Source: Phycisphaerae bacterium | Lineage (GTDB): Bacteria > Planctomycetota > Phycisphaerae > UBA1845 > JAFGLZ01 | Length of the DNA stretch: 32,096 bases | Assembly (NCBI GenBank): GCA_016927755.1 | Contig: JAFGLZ010000255.1 | Location: forward strand, 1-32,096 | Direction: 5' to 3' | Part shown: one piece after another, positions 14,829-23,760 of the stretch | Layout of the letters: each line of letters opens with the position of its first letter | Position numbering within the stretch: position 1 is the first letter of the stretch | Translations under genes and position numbers: made by a program | The notes under the pieces: model-generated | Database searches by the model: none | What the model was told of the DNA's origin: nothing | Seen by the model: only the letters and a program-made list of their open reading frames with translations

Positions 14829-15935
14829 ATGAGTGGACGGGCGCTGCCAAGGATCCGCTTTGGCAAGACGGGGTGGAAGGTCACGCGACTCGGTATCGGC
14901 ACGATTCCGCTGATCAAGCAGCCGGAGCGGGCGACGGACGCGACGCTGAACCGCGCGCTGGACCGGGGCATCACGCTGGTAGACGTGGCCGAGCAGTACG
15001 AGAACATGCAGCATCGGGTGGGCAAGTTCATCAGCCACCGTCGGGGGGAGTTCGTCCTGACGACGAAGACGTACAGTCGAACGTCCAGGGAGGCTCGGAA
15101 GTCGCTCGAGAGCGCGCTGAAGGCGCTGAAGACGGACCACATCGACGGCTACATGATGCACAGCGTGTCTTGCCCGGCGGAGTGGGAGGGGGTCCGGGCC
15201 AAGGGCGGGTGCTTGGAGACGTTCCGGAAGGCCCAGGGAGAGGGGCTGATCGGGCAGATCGGCGTGAGTATTCATCGCGACTTGCGGGTGATGCGAGAGG
15301 CGATCGAGTCGGGGCTGTTCGGGTTCATGATGCTGGCCTACAGTCCGCTGGACCAGGAGAACGTGGCGGCGGAGATTCTGCCGCTGGCCAGGCGGCACGA
15401 CATCGGCGTGATGCTCATGAAGGCGATGGCGGGCGGGCAACTGGTGCCCGAGCCGACGGACATGTCGGCGGAGGAGGCGGATCGGCTCAAGCGGTTGAGC
15501 ATTCGCTTCTGTCTGAGCAATCCGAACGTCCATTCGGTCGTGGTCGGGATGAAGAGCCCGGAGGAGGTGGACTTCAACGTGGCCGCGGCGTGCGCTACGC
15601 TGCCGATCGACGAGCAGCGCACGGCGGAGATGCGTCGGCTGATCGGGCGGATCTCGAAGGATTTCCGATACGGTCAGATGTGTCTGCGGTGCTACTACTG
15701 CCAGCCGTGCCCGGAGGGGGTTCCCATTCCGGAGGTGTTCCGTGCGGGGGACGCTTTATCCGGCTATCCGGACGATCTAAAGCCTCTGGCCGACGAGATG
15801 TACGCGAAGCTGGGTTTTCGCTCGGAGATGTGCGTGGAGTGCGGGGAGTGCGTGGCGAAGTGTCCGGCGGGGATCGAGATTCCGCGTAAGCTGCGGGATG
15901 TGGCGGAGGCTTTCGCGGCGAGACGGGTTCGCTAG
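14829..15935 (+). CDS. Aldo/keto reductase with two C-terminal 4Fe-4S motifs
   Basis: This is a 368-aa protein; the ATG has GGAGGAG 7 nt upstream. The first 275 residues are an AKR TIM barrel with the full catalytic tetrad Asp52, Tyr57, Lys80 and His111, in the contexts VDVAEQYEN, LTTKT and YMMHSVS. A SVVVGMKSPEEVDFN segment near the barrel end matches the NADP phosphate-binding region. Two ferredoxin-like motifs follow: CxxCxxCxxCP from Cys285 and CxxCxxCxxxCP from Cys335. AKR-ferredoxin fusions are a known group of predicted oxidoreductases whose substrates are mostly unknown. The arrangement suggests hydride transfer in the barrel linked to electron transfer through the clusters. The rtcB promoter starts 8 nt after the stop. 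Confidence 0.92.
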   Translation: MSGRALPRIRFGKTGWKVTRLGIGTIPLIKQPERATDATLNRALDRGITLVDVAEQYENMQHRVGKFISHRRGEFVLTTKTYSRTSREARKSLESALKALKTDHIDGYMMHSVSCPAEWEGVRAKGGCLETFRKAQGEGLIGQIGVSIHRDLRVMREAIESGLFGFMMLAYSPLDQENVAAEILPLARRHDIGVMLMKAMAGGQLVPEPTDMSAEEADRLKRLSIRFCLSNPNVHSVVVGMKSPEEVDFNVAAACATLPIDEQRTAEMRRLIGRISKDFRYGQMCLRCYYCQPCPEGVPIPEVFRAGDALSGYPDDLKPLADEMYAKLGFRSEMCVECGECVAKCPAGIEIPRKLRDVAEAFAARRVR

Positions 15936-15943
15936 CCCGACGC

Positions 15944-15949
15944 TATAAT
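15944..15949 (+). promoter_or_regulatory. -10 box for rtcB
   Basis: Perfect TATAAT starting 8 nt past the aldo/keto reductase stop. No convincing -35 is found at 15-18 bp. The leader would be about 65 nt. The spacer 15936-16020 has nothing else notable. Confidence 0.4.
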
Positions 15950-16020
15950 CGACGTACGCCACGCCTCGGGCCCGGTATGCAACTGGACCAGGGGGCGTCG
16001 AGGGACCAGATCATCGTCTC

Positions 16021-17217
16021 ATGAGAGTCATCTACGACCAGTCGAGGCAGCGGGTGCCCATCAAGTGCTGGGCGGACGACGCGGACGCGGACGCGCTTCG
16101 GCAGGCGGTGAACGTGGCGAGCCTTCCCGTGGCATTCGATCACGTGGCGCTGATGGCGGACGCTCACGTGGGTTTCGGGATGCCGATCGGCGGGGTGGCG
16201 GCGATTCAGGAGGCGGTGATTCCGTATGCGGTGGGGATGGACATCGGCTGTGGGATGTCGGCGTGGCGGACTGGGGTGACGCGCGGCAAGATCCAGGATC
16301 ATTTGGAGCCGATCATCGGGGCCATTCGTCAACGGATTCCGACGGGTTTCGAGCATCGCACGCCGACCGCGGGTCGCAAGCTCGTCGAGGCGCATTGTCC
16401 GGAGCTCTTGGACCTTTTGGCCGGGACGGATCCCAGCAAGGCGTTCTTGTCGGGGCACGCCAAGATCATCGAGCAGATCGGCACGCTGGGCGGGGGGAAC
16501 CACTTCATCGAGGCGCAGGTCGACGAGGAGGGGGGGATCTGGCTGATGCTGCACAGCGGCTCGCGGAACGTCGGGAAGGTGATCTGCGATCATTTCCACC
16601 GGACGGCGAAGCAGGTTTGCCAGCGAGCGGGGGTGGAGGTGGCGGATCCGGCCTTGTCGTATCTTCCGATCGACAGCTTGGAGGGCAAGGCGTACCTGGC
16701 GCACATGACTTTCGCGCAGGAGTTCGCTCGGTGGAACCGACACGTGATGATGCGGATCTGCCAGGAGGCGGTGACGCGGTCGCCGATCGGCGGGGACGTG
16801 ACGGGCATAGAGGACATCATCAACATTCATCACAACTACGCGGCGGAGGAAGAGCACGCCGGTCGGCGCGTTTGGGTGCATCGGAAGGGGGCGACCTCGG
16901 CGCGGCGAGGGCAACTCGGTATCATTCCCGGTTCGATGGGGACGAGCAGCTACATCGTTCGGGGACTGGGCAATCCCGAGTCGTTCGTTTCTTGCAGCCA
17001 CGGCGCGGGTCGGGTCATGGGGCGCAAGGAAGCCAAGCGGAAGATATCGATGGACCGCTTCAAGCAGACGATGAAGGGGATCCAGTTCAAGGTCTCGCCG
17101 CGGCACCTTGACGAAGCCCCGGATGCCTACAAGGATATCGATCGCGTCATGACCAACCAGCGTGACCTTGTGGAGGTGGTCCACAAGCTGAGGCCGCTGG
17201 CGGTGGTCAAAGGTTAG
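16021..17217 (+). CDS. rtcB: RNA-splicing ligase RtcB
   Basis: This 398-aa enzyme joins RNA 2',3'-cyclic phosphate or 3'-phosphate ends to 5'-OH ends with GTP and manganese. All known catalytic elements are visible and spaced as in E. coli RtcB (408 aa): Asp74 and Cys77 in DIGCGM, Asn160-His161 in GGGNHFIE, His178 in LHSGSRNVG, His270-His271 in NIHHNY, PGSMGTSSYIV, and the guanylylated His327 in SCSHGAGR. The start at ATG 16021 fits the family N terminus, although no clear Shine-Dalgarno precedes it. No RtcA cyclase or archease gene is adjacent, so the usual rtcBA pairing is absent here. The role is probably RNA repair or tRNA healing. A 4-TM protein of unknown role follows in the same orientation. 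Confidence 0.97.
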   Translation: MRVIYDQSRQRVPIKCWADDADADALRQAVNVASLPVAFDHVALMADAHVGFGMPIGGVAAIQEAVIPYAVGMDIGCGMSAWRTGVTRGKIQDHLEPIIGAIRQRIPTGFEHRTPTAGRKLVEAHCPELLDLLAGTDPSKAFLSGHAKIIEQIGTLGGGNHFIEAQVDEEGGIWLMLHSGSRNVGKVICDHFHRTAKQVCQRAGVEVADPALSYLPIDSLEGKAYLAHMTFAQEFARWNRHVMMRICQEAVTRSPIGGDVTGIEDIINIHHNYAAEEEHAGRRVWVHRKGATSARRGQLGIIPGSMGTSSYIVRGLGNPESFVSCSHGAGRVMGRKEAKRKISMDRFKQTMKGIQFKVSPRHLDEAPDAYKDIDRVMTNQRDLVEVVHKLRPLAVVKG

Positions 17218-17244
17218 GTCTTTGCGGGTTTCGAGCCTCAGTGG

Positions 17245-17260
17245 GACGCCCGTGGGCGTC
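17245..17260. terminator. Perfect hairpin after rtcB
   Basis: GACGCC (17245-17250) and GGCGTC (17255-17260) pair across a CGTG tetraloop. It lies 27 nt past the rtcB stop. There is no T-run after it. Its left arm plus loop, GACGCCCGTG, is identical to part of the hairpin at 32013-32031, so it may be a REP unit. Confidence 0.45.
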
Positions 17261-17333
17261 TGATTCGAGGGGGACGGCGCCGTCGTCTGGAAAGCCCGTG
17301 CGGTCTGGACGGCGCGAAAGGAGGATCGATCCC

Positions 17334-18137
17334 CTGTCTTCAACGCAGAAGCCAACGGAGCACTCGGATTCGCCGCAGAGCGAGTCGGATGAGCGTCCTG
17401 CCGTGGAGGAGCGGCCGGCCGTCGGGGTGGCCGACTGGAGCGTTCGCCGGCGACAGTGGCTCAAGGGGCTCCTGGTGGGCCTGATGACCGGCGCTTTCTT
17501 CGGCATCGTTCTGGGCATACTCGGGATGTTGCCGCTGTTGCTGGGGCTGTTCTTCTTCCTGTTGTTTGGGGCGGTTCCCGGGGCGGTGCTTTTCCGGTTC
17601 TGGGACCCGATCCGCCCGATTCCTGGGATTGCCTTGTGGGGAGGATCGCTTCTGGTGCTGGTCTTGACGTTCGTCGTATCGCTGTACGCGGAGTACTACC
17701 AGTTGCCCGGTCACGTATCGATGAAGGTTCGCATGGCGGTCGCAGGGGGTTACCCGAAGGGGTATCGTCGAGCGTTGCTCGATTCACGCGTCCATCGCCT
17801 GGTGAGCGATTACCTTCGAGAGAGGTACGGCACGCCCGGACCCCTGGCGTATCTGAAGTGGGCGGCGAGCAGCGGGAAGATCGAGATCGCGGAGGGGCCG
17901 ATGCGGTTGGACGATTCAGGGACGAACGCCGGTCAAGAGCCGGTCGTGCTGATGCTCTCGAAGCCGGCGGTTCACCGTCTGCATCAGCCGGGGAAGCTGT
18001 GGATCATCCGAGTCGTGGGGTCGCTCCTGTTGTTTGCGCTTGCCATGGCGATGCAGGTGGCGCCGCTTCGCAAGCCCAGGCCCTGCGAGACCAAGCCTGT
18101 GGAGGACGGGGCGCAGGCAGAGGGCAAAGACGCCTGA
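17334..18137 (+). CDS. Four-TM membrane protein of unknown function, probable CTG start
   Basis: The best ribosome site in this stretch is AAAGGAGG ending at 17324. The only in-frame codon at a normal distance from it (9 nt) is CTG 17334, giving 267 aa. GTG codons at 17241 and 17298 are in frame but have no Shine-Dalgarno, and they extend the protein into an Arg-rich stretch. The N terminus is Ser/Glu-rich and likely cytoplasmic. Two long membrane segments follow in tandem (about 44-64 and 65-87), then one at about 97-118, and a last one near 225-245. Between segments three and four lies a soluble domain of about 100 residues with a basic start and a YLKWAASSGKIEIAEG segment. I recognise no family. 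It is next to rtcB but separated by a hairpin. Confidence 0.7.
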   Translation: MSSTQKPTEHSDSPQSESDERPAVEERPAVGVADWSVRRRQWLKGLLVGLMTGAFFGIVLGILGMLPLLLGLFFFLLFGAVPGAVLFRFWDPIRPIPGIALWGGSLLVLVLTFVVSLYAEYYQLPGHVSMKVRMAVAGGYPKGYRRALLDSRVHRLVSDYLRERYGTPGPLAYLKWAASSGKIEIAEGPMRLDDSGTNAGQEPVVLMLSKPAVHRLHQPGKLWIIRVVGSLLLFALAMAMQVAPLRKPRPCETKPVEDGAQAEGKDA

Positions 18138-18204
18138 TGCATGTGCCGGGGGAAGGGGGGGGAGGAACCCGCGGGGCGCCAGGGGCCCGCAAGGCGGGGG
18201 GGAC

Positions 18205-20166
18205 CTATGAGCCCCTCGGCACGGGGTGCTTGGGGTCGATCTCGAGGGCCTGACGATATGCTTGAAGGGCCTCGTCGGGTTTGCCCTGCCGGTCCAGGAG
18301 CATGCCGAGACGGCAGTAGAGGTCCGCGTCCCGAGGGTGGAGCCGAATCGCCTGCCGGTAGACTTCGATGGCCTCGTCGATCTGTCCTTTCCGTATGAGC
18401 ACCAGCGCCAGGTTCTTTCGAGCGATCAGGAGGTCCGGTCTGCGTTGCAGCGTTTCCTTGCAGTGGCGGAGCGCCTCGTCGAGGTCTCCCGCAGTGAGGA
18501 GGGCGGCGGCGAGATTCGTCTGGGCGTCGAGGAAGCCCGGCTCAAGTCGCAGTGCTTCCTTGTAGCTCTCGACGGCCTCGCGAATCTTGCCCTGGCGCAT
18601 CAATGCGTTGGCGAGATTGTAGTGAGCGATGGCGAGCCGCGGGTTGCAGCGGAGGGCCTGGTGATAGTGGGTGACGGCGTCCTCGGTTTCTCCTTGGCGC
18701 AGGAGCAGGGTCGCGAGGTTCAGGTGGACATCGGCGTAGTCGGGCTTGAGATCCAGCGCTCTGCGATAGGCCTGGATGGCGTCCTGTGGCCGGTTGCCGG
18801 CCAGGACGTTTCCGAGGCCATAGTGGAGTCGAGGGGCGTCGGGGGCCGAGAGGAGCATGTGACGGAACAGGGCCTCACTGGTGGTCCAGCACGTCAGGTA
18901 GCTCCGAATGACATGGGCCTCGGCGCCCGCGAGCAAGATGGGGACGACAACGACAGGGACTCGCCAGGTCCGTAGGGATCGGCGACCGGGTTCGCGCCGC
19001 CAGAGGCGCGTGAGGTAGTAGGCCAGGGGGAGCAGCAACCCGACCATCGGCAGATAGGCGTAGTTGTCGAAGGTGTACACCCAGCTATAGTCCACGACGC
19101 CCAACATGGGGGAGAGGGTCAGGAGGAAGAACGCGGCCCCCGCCGCCAGTGCGCGGGTCGCGCGGAGTGAGGCCGCCAGGGCCGCCGCGACGACGATCAC
19201 CACGATGACGTTCACCAGTACGGGCGAATTGGACAGGGCGTAGGGCAGCGGCGCGCGGTAGAAGGGGGACAGGTCCGCCGGATAGACGATCTTGCCCAGG
19301 TAGAACACGAGCTTGGAGCAGACCATGAACGGGACGTGGAGGGACGCGGTCTGGTCTGGGAGTTTGACGCCCGAGGTGGCGGCGTGTGAGATCACGGCGA
19401 CGGCGCCGAAGACGGGCATCAGCAGGAAGAAGGGGATCTTCTCGACGAGGCACTTACGGCTTAGCCTGTTCAGGGGCCAGAAGTCCAGGACCAGCAGGAC
19501 GAGTGGAAGCGGAAGGCTTGCGGGCTTGGCAAGCAGGGAGAGGACGTATGCTCCGAGGCACGCGGTATAGCATTTCCAGCCTCCGCGACCGACGTGGAGG
19601 ACGTAGAAGACCACGGCCCATAGGGCGAAGAACGACGTGAGGAGGGTCTTTCGCTGGCTGAACCAGGCGATGGGCTCGACCGTCAGCGGGTGCAGCCCGA
19701 AGAGCAGTCCGACGAGCCCGGCCACCCACGGGCTGCCGAACAGAAGGTAGAGGAGGACGATGACGAGGGCGGTGCTCGCCGCATGGAGGAGGAGATTCGT
19801 GCGGTGAAACGGCCTCAGGTCGTTCGGTCGCCCTCCGGCGGCGTAGTCGAGCATGAAGGTGATCATGGTCAGGGGGATGGCGTAGCCTCGGACAGTGGAG
19901 GGCTCGAGGATTTCCTCGAAGAATCGCCACGCCGAGGCCGGGCTCGGGTTCTGGACCAGGGGGTTGTCCGGCAGGAAGGCGGTATCGTCGAAGCAGTAGG
20001 CCTGTGCTGACAGGACAGGCCAATGTGCGACGAGGGTCGCGGAGACGACGAGCGCGATCAGGAGGACGAGGGTCGCTTGGGGCGAGGCGTAGACGGGCGT
20101 TGGCTCCGTGCCGCGCTTAGCGGGGGAGGGCTCGGGCAAATCACTTGACGCCTCCGGGCGATGCAT
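18205..20166 (-). CDS. TMTC-like membrane protein with C-terminal TPRs
   Basis: This is a 653-aa protein (ATG 20166; a further ATG at 20175 lies inside the -10 box). About eleven membrane segments span residues 30-420. The first outside loop carries CFDDTAFLPDNP, with Asp60-Asp61 where the GT-C superfamily, including eukaryotic TMTC O-mannosyltransferases and bacterial relatives, has a catalytic acidic pair. Residues about 445-648 hold six TPR units of 34 residues, each with the A-x-x-x-Y-x-x-A-L core and a D/NP turn. Membrane GT-C part plus TPR tail is the TMTC arrangement, so transfer of a sugar from a polyprenyl-phosphate donor to proteins is likely but not proven. It lies 54 bp past the polyprenyl synthase stop, whose product would supply such carriers. 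Confidence 0.8.
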   Translation of the reverse strand: MHRPEASSDLPEPSPAKRGTEPTPVYASPQATLVLLIALVVSATLVAHWPVLSAQAYCFDDTAFLPDNPLVQNPSPASAWRFFEEILEPSTVRGYAIPLTMITFMLDYAAGGRPNDLRPFHRTNLLLHAASTALVIVLLYLLFGSPWVAGLVGLLFGLHPLTVEPIAWFSQRKTLLTSFFALWAVVFYVLHVGRGGWKCYTACLGAYVLSLLAKPASLPLPLVLLVLDFWPLNRLSRKCLVEKIPFFLLMPVFGAVAVISHAATSGVKLPDQTASLHVPFMVCSKLVFYLGKIVYPADLSPFYRAPLPYALSNSPVLVNVIVVIVVAAALAASLRATRALAAGAAFFLLTLSPMLGVVDYSWVYTFDNYAYLPMVGLLLPLAYYLTRLWRREPGRRSLRTWRVPVVVVPILLAGAEAHVIRSYLTCWTTSEALFRHMLLSAPDAPRLHYGLGNVLAGNRPQDAIQAYRRALDLKPDYADVHLNLATLLLRQGETEDAVTHYHQALRCNPRLAIAHYNLANALMRQGKIREAVESYKEALRLEPGFLDAQTNLAAALLTAGDLDEALRHCKETLQRRPDLLIARKNLALVLIRKGQIDEAIEVYRQAIRLHPRDADLYCRLGMLLDRQGKPDEALQAYRQALEIDPKHPVPRGS

Positions 20167-20173
20167 CGGAGGC

Positions 20174-20203
20174 ATTCTATTCCACGTCGCCGAAACGAGG
20201 CAA
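20174..20203 (-). promoter_or_regulatory. Promoter of the TMTC-like gene (near-leaderless)
   Basis: TTGCCT (20198-20203, 4/6), 18-bp spacer, TAGAAT (20174-20179, 5/6) on the minus strand. The start site falls near 20167, one base before ATG 20166. The spacing puts the ATG at the very end of the mRNA. Confidence 0.4.
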
Positions 20204-20228
20204 GGATGGTCGAAGGTCGCTGGGGGCG

Positions 20229-21248
20229 TCAGTTGCGTCGGGAGAGGACGAATTCGGCCACCGCCGCCATGCAGTCCTTTGCTTCGGAGGGAGGCAAGCC
20301 GTCCACCGCGGCGAGGGCCTTGTCGGTGAACTCCTGGGCCAATGATCCGCAGTAGGCCAGGGCATCACTTTCTTGGAGGAGTTGTCGGATGCGTCCGAGT
20401 CCGTCAGCGGGGTGATGGCTTAGGGCGGAGATCATCTCGGTGTGGGCGGATCCGTCGGCCGTGGCGAGGAAACGGATTAGAGGGAGGGTCAGTTCGCCCT
20501 TCTCGAGGTCTCGCCCGAGGGTCTTGCCCATTTCCTCTTCGGTTCCGACGAGGTCCAGCATGTCGTCGGCGATTTGGAAGGCCATTCCCAGATTGTGCCC
20601 GTACCACGTGAGCATGTCCGTGGTCTGTGGGGCGGCGGCGCCGAAGGTTCCTCCGAACGTGCCGCACGCACTGAGCAGGCTGGCGGTCTTCTTGGCGATG
20701 ATGTCGAGGTACTGGGCCTCGGTCAGCTCGAAGTTCCGCCGGTGGGCGACCTGCATCAGCTCGCCGAGGCAGATCTCTCGGCAGGTGTTGCACAGGATTT
20801 GATTGGCGGCGTGACTCCTCAGCGAGCTGCAGAGGGCAAACGCGCCGGTCATAACGTAGTCGCCCAGGAGGACGGCGCCCTCGTTGCCCATCATTCGATT
20901 GAGGGAGGGCATCTTCCTTCGCGACTCGGCCTCGTCGATGACGTCGTCGTGGACGAGGGAGGCGAGGTGAACCATCTCGACGAGGGCGGCCAGGATGTAA
21001 TGTTCGTCGGCGCACCGTCCGACGGTGCGTCCGGCCAGGAGCACGAGGGCGGGACGGAGCATTTTGCCTTGTCGATGGGAGAGCCTGCCGACCATCTCCT
21101 GGAGGTAGGCCTCTTCGCTGGTTAGTTGACCGGCGAGGATCTCGGAGACCTTTGAGAGATCGGCGGCCACCGAGCCATAGAGTTCTGTTTGTGCTAGGGT
21201 CATGTTATTCGCCGTGCTCGCCGGGAGCGTAACCGATCTTTGGCTCAT
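20229..21248 (-). CDS. trans-Polyprenyl diphosphate synthase
   Basis: This enzyme adds isopentenyl units to an allylic diphosphate to make the long chain for quinones or a lipid carrier. The two Asp-rich motifs are intact: DDVID (101-105) and DDMLD (228-232). GKMLRP (62-67) gives the Lys-x-x-Arg that binds diphosphate, and the GRDLEKGELTLPLI segment is typical of IspB/HepT-like enzymes. From ATG 21248 the protein has 339 aa. A second ATG at 21203 would give 324 aa, closer to E. coli IspB; neither has a Shine-Dalgarno. I prefer 21248 because the TACAAT box at 21261-21266 predicts a start site at about 21254. The chain length cannot be read from the sequence. It lies between a TetR gene and the TMTC-like gene. 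Confidence 0.93.
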   Translation of the reverse strand: MSQRSVTLPASTANNMTLAQTELYGSVAADLSKVSEILAGQLTSEEAYLQEMVGRLSHRQGKMLRPALVLLAGRTVGRCADEHYILAALVEMVHLASLVHDDVIDEAESRRKMPSLNRMMGNEGAVLLGDYVMTGAFALCSSLRSHAANQILCNTCREICLGELMQVAHRRNFELTEAQYLDIIAKKTASLLSACGTFGGTFGAAAPQTTDMLTWYGHNLGMAFQIADDMLDLVGTEEEMGKTLGRDLEKGELTLPLIRFLATADGSAHTEMISALSHHPADGLGRIRQLLQESDALAYCGSLAQEFTDKALAAVDGLPPSEAKDCMAAVAEFVLSRRN

Positions 21249-21260
21249 GCCACGTTCGTG

Positions 21261-21266
21261 ATTGTA
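21261..21266 (-). promoter_or_regulatory. -10 box for the polyprenyl synthase gene
   Basis: TACAAT on the minus strand; transcription would start near 21254, leaving about 5 nt before ATG 21248. The best -35 alternatives have only three matches. Confidence 0.35.
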
Positions 21267-21373
21267 GGGGCAACCCGGCGGGGTGCTCCAATTGTTTTCA
21301 TAGGATTTGAAAACACTGGAAGCCCGACTACTTCGGTCGGATGGTTCCTCCCCGTTTGGGTTGCGTCGTGCCG

Positions 21374-22021
21374 CTACTGGCCGCTCGGAGGCAGAAGGAT
21401 ACTGAAGGTCAGCTCGACGAGTCGGCGGTAGTGATCGGGGTCCTGATAGAGCGGAATCTCCAGGGGCTCCGTGAGTGAGTAGGCCATGGCTTGGCGGATG
21501 AACGACCAAGCGGCCATCTGGGCGTCCACGTCCGTTCGGAATCTGCCCGCTTCTTGTCCTCGTTGGATGACCTGAGCGAAGAAATCCGCTTCGTCACAGT
21601 AGAACGCCCGGAGCATTTGGGCGATTTCACGGTCGTTGACTTCGGCGAGGGCTCGATGCGTGACGCGGTACTCGAGCCCGTGGGTTTGCTTGGCCGTCTG
21701 AAAGGACTTGGCGATCATCCGCAGCGTTTCGAGGGGGTCGCCGGGATGGACTTCGGCCATGCGTCGCCACTGATCGAGGGTTTCCCTTCGGATTTCGTTG
21801 ATGACCTCGAGAAAGAGGTTCTTCTTGCTGCGGAAGTGGCGATAGAGGATGGGCTCAGTGACATTGGCGGCTTTGGCGATGTTTGCCGTCGTCGTGAGTT
21901 TGTATCCGTTCTGGGCAAAGAGCTTCTTGGCGACCCGAAGCAACTGCCGTCGTCGATCCGCGGCGTTGAGACGTTTCGGCGACTGAGTCTCTTCCTTAGG
22001 GTCCGCAGACGTCTCCACCAT
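21374..22021 (-). CDS. TetR/AcrR-family transcriptional regulator
   Basis: This is a 215-aa protein. I chose ATG 22021 because GAGG lies 9 nt upstream; ATGs at 22027 and 22030 are too near that site and the one at 22072 overlaps the -10 box. The N-terminal helix-turn-helix is plain: RRRQLLRVAKKLFAQNGY, then TTTANIAKAANVTEPILYRHFRSKKNLF, the classic TetR recognition helix ending in YxHFxSKxxL. The C-terminal part (about 75-210) is an all-helical ligand and dimer domain with no family-specific marks. The ligand and targets are unknown. It sits just downstream of the two porin genes and upstream of the polyprenyl synthase gene, so control of envelope genes is a reasonable guess only. Confidence 0.93.
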   Translation of the reverse strand: MVETSADPKEETQSPKRLNAADRRRQLLRVAKKLFAQNGYKLTTTANIAKAANVTEPILYRHFRSKKNLFLEVINEIRRETLDQWRRMAEVHPGDPLETLRMIAKSFQTAKQTHGLEYRVTHRALAEVNDREIAQMLRAFYCDEADFFAQVIQRGQEAGRFRTDVDAQMAAWSFIRQAMAYSLTEPLEIPLYQDPDHYRRLVELTFSILLPPSGQ

Positions 22022-22070
22022 GAGCATCATCCTCGGCGTTTGAGTACAACTCCAGTGAGAACCGATCTGC

Positions 22071-22076
22071 ATTGTA
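22071..22076 (-). promoter_or_regulatory. -10 box for the TetR gene
   Basis: TACAAT on the minus strand overlaps the upstream ATG at 22070-22072, so that codon cannot be the start. The leader to ATG 22021 would be about 43 nt. No clear -35. The spacer 22077-22242 shows no gene. Confidence 0.35.
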
Positions 22077-22242
22077 GCAGGTGCGGAAGCGCGAAGCTAG
22101 CCAGCACTTACATTTGTACGGCGCACGAAGATCAATCTGCACGACGGGACGCGCGCAACTCCATCGGAATCGTCTGATGACTAGACCTGATAGACGGATC
22201 GAGACTCAGGCCGACCGCAGATCCGGAACGCCATCGACAAGG

Positions 22243-23760
22243 CTAGAAGCCTGCCTGCAGCACCAGGCGTACCATCGTCACCTCGTCGTTCAGGCTGTAG
22301 TTCGGGCTGCTCGATACGCCGCCGCCCGCCTCGGCCATGCGGATGAAGTCGGCTCCTAGACGGAGGTTGTAGTCGCTGAATGGGAAGTAGTTGCAGCCAA
22401 AGCCCCACTCCCAGACGTTGTCGCCGGCGTTATCCCAGATGCCGCCGAGTCGGGCGGCGACCTCGAACTTCTTGGGAACGATGAAGTAGCCGACTTGCAG
22501 GTGCCCGCCTTGCTGATGGGTGGTGCCGCTCTTGCCGGTTCGAAGCTCCCACTGGCTGAACTCGTCCTCCCCGTCGACCATCCGGAGATAGTATTCGGCG
22601 TTGACGCTGAAGCCGCGGTACTTGAACCCGGAGTCGAAGGAGAGGGTGAAGTTGTCGGTGCCAACGCTGGAGATCAACTCGTTTCCGCCGATGCCGCGTC
22701 CGGCGCGGATGTTGTCAGGCACGGCCGCCCAGAGGCCGGGAGGGCCACCGCGACCGGCATCGCCATTGTTGTCGTTGTAGAGCATGCTGGCGGCGATTCG
22801 CCACTCGGGGTCCTTGTGGTAAGGGAGGTCAGACTCGGGATAGCCGACACGGCTTTCGCGAAGGCTGTTACCCTTTCCGAAGAGGTAGTAGGCTGCCCGG
22901 GCGTAGTACGCGAAGTTGGTGTCCAAGGTATCCGGCCCGCCGTCGTCGGCGTTGAGCATGCCATTGGCGATCGCGGCGAAGTAGGTCAACCGGTTGTCGA
23001 ACAGATTACCGTGTGCCATGATGCCGATGGAACGATCGGGTGCGAAGGCGTATTGTGCTTCGGATCGGTCCATCATTTGCAGGACGGCACCGGCGGTCAT
23101 GGCCTGTCCTCCGAAGGGCAGACGCATGAGACCTGCGAGCAAGTACTGGTCCTTGAGATACTCGAAGTCGACCGTGGCGTAGTAGGTCTTCCATTGCCCG
23201 TCTTCGACGGCCTTGGTGTAGCCGCCGTCAACGACGATCCTGTAGAGGATCTTGGGGCTGTGGATATGTCCTGAGAACGCCAGGAAGAGCCGCTCGATCT
23301 CGAAGGCATTGATGTCGTCTCGCTTCTGACGTCCTTGCGCGTTGGGGTTGTCGGTTTGACGGTTAATGCCGGTGTAGCGGACCTGCATGTAGCCTTTGAT
23401 ATTGAGCGAGAAGGCCTGATCGGCTGAATCGATGTAGAAGCCTCGTCTCGCGTCATATCCGGCGTTGGTCGCGGCCGGGTAGAGGGAATCGCGGAACTCG
23501 GCGTCTGCCATGAGCTCGGCGACGACCTTGCGGACCTCAGCGACCCTTTCGGCGCCGGGGCCTGGCGTGGTGAGCTCTTCCGTCTTGGCCTGCAGCGATT
23601 CGAGGCGCTGGCCCTGTTCGTTCGCCATCTGCTCCAGCCGCTCCAACCTGGCCAGCGCGTCGGCGTCCGTGCCGGATTTGACGGCGACCTGCTCAGCCGC
23701 GAGGGCGGGTTGAGATAGGCAGATCAATCCAATGACCAAGGTGGCGATCGTACGAGACAT
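22243..23760 (-). CDS. Phosphate-selective-type (OprO/OprP) outer-membrane porin
   Basis: This is a 505-aa protein; AAGGAAG lies 8 nt before the ATG. Residues 1-21 are a Sec signal (GLICLSQPALA). A short coiled coil (about 35-64, ALARLERLEQMANEQGQRL) follows, as is common in trimeric porins that span a periplasmic layer. The rest is an OprO/OprP-type barrel: SLNIKGYMQVRYTG, the ERLFLAFSGHIHSPKILYRIVVDGGYT hairpin and RLPFGGQ are typical, and the protein ends in LQAGF with the Phe that the BAM machine reads. The family imports phosphate, polyphosphate or other anions; specificity is not visible. It is a close paralogue of the porin encoded just upstream and has its own promoter. Confidence 0.9.
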   Translation of the reverse strand: MSRTIATLVIGLICLSQPALAAEQVAVKSGTDADALARLERLEQMANEQGQRLESLQAKTEELTTPGPGAERVAEVRKVVAELMADAEFRDSLYPAATNAGYDARRGFYIDSADQAFSLNIKGYMQVRYTGINRQTDNPNAQGRQKRDDINAFEIERLFLAFSGHIHSPKILYRIVVDGGYTKAVEDGQWKTYYATVDFEYLKDQYLLAGLMRLPFGGQAMTAGAVLQMMDRSEAQYAFAPDRSIGIMAHGNLFDNRLTYFAAIANGMLNADDGGPDTLDTNFAYYARAAYYLFGKGNSLRESRVGYPESDLPYHKDPEWRIAASMLYNDNNGDAGRGGPPGLWAAVPDNIRAGRGIGGNELISSVGTDNFTLSFDSGFKYRGFSVNAEYYLRMVDGEDEFSQWELRTGKSGTTHQQGGHLQVGYFIVPKKFEVAARLGGIWDNAGDNVWEWGFGCNYFPFSDYNLRLGADFIRMAEAGGGVSSSPNYSLNDEVTMVRLVLQAGF

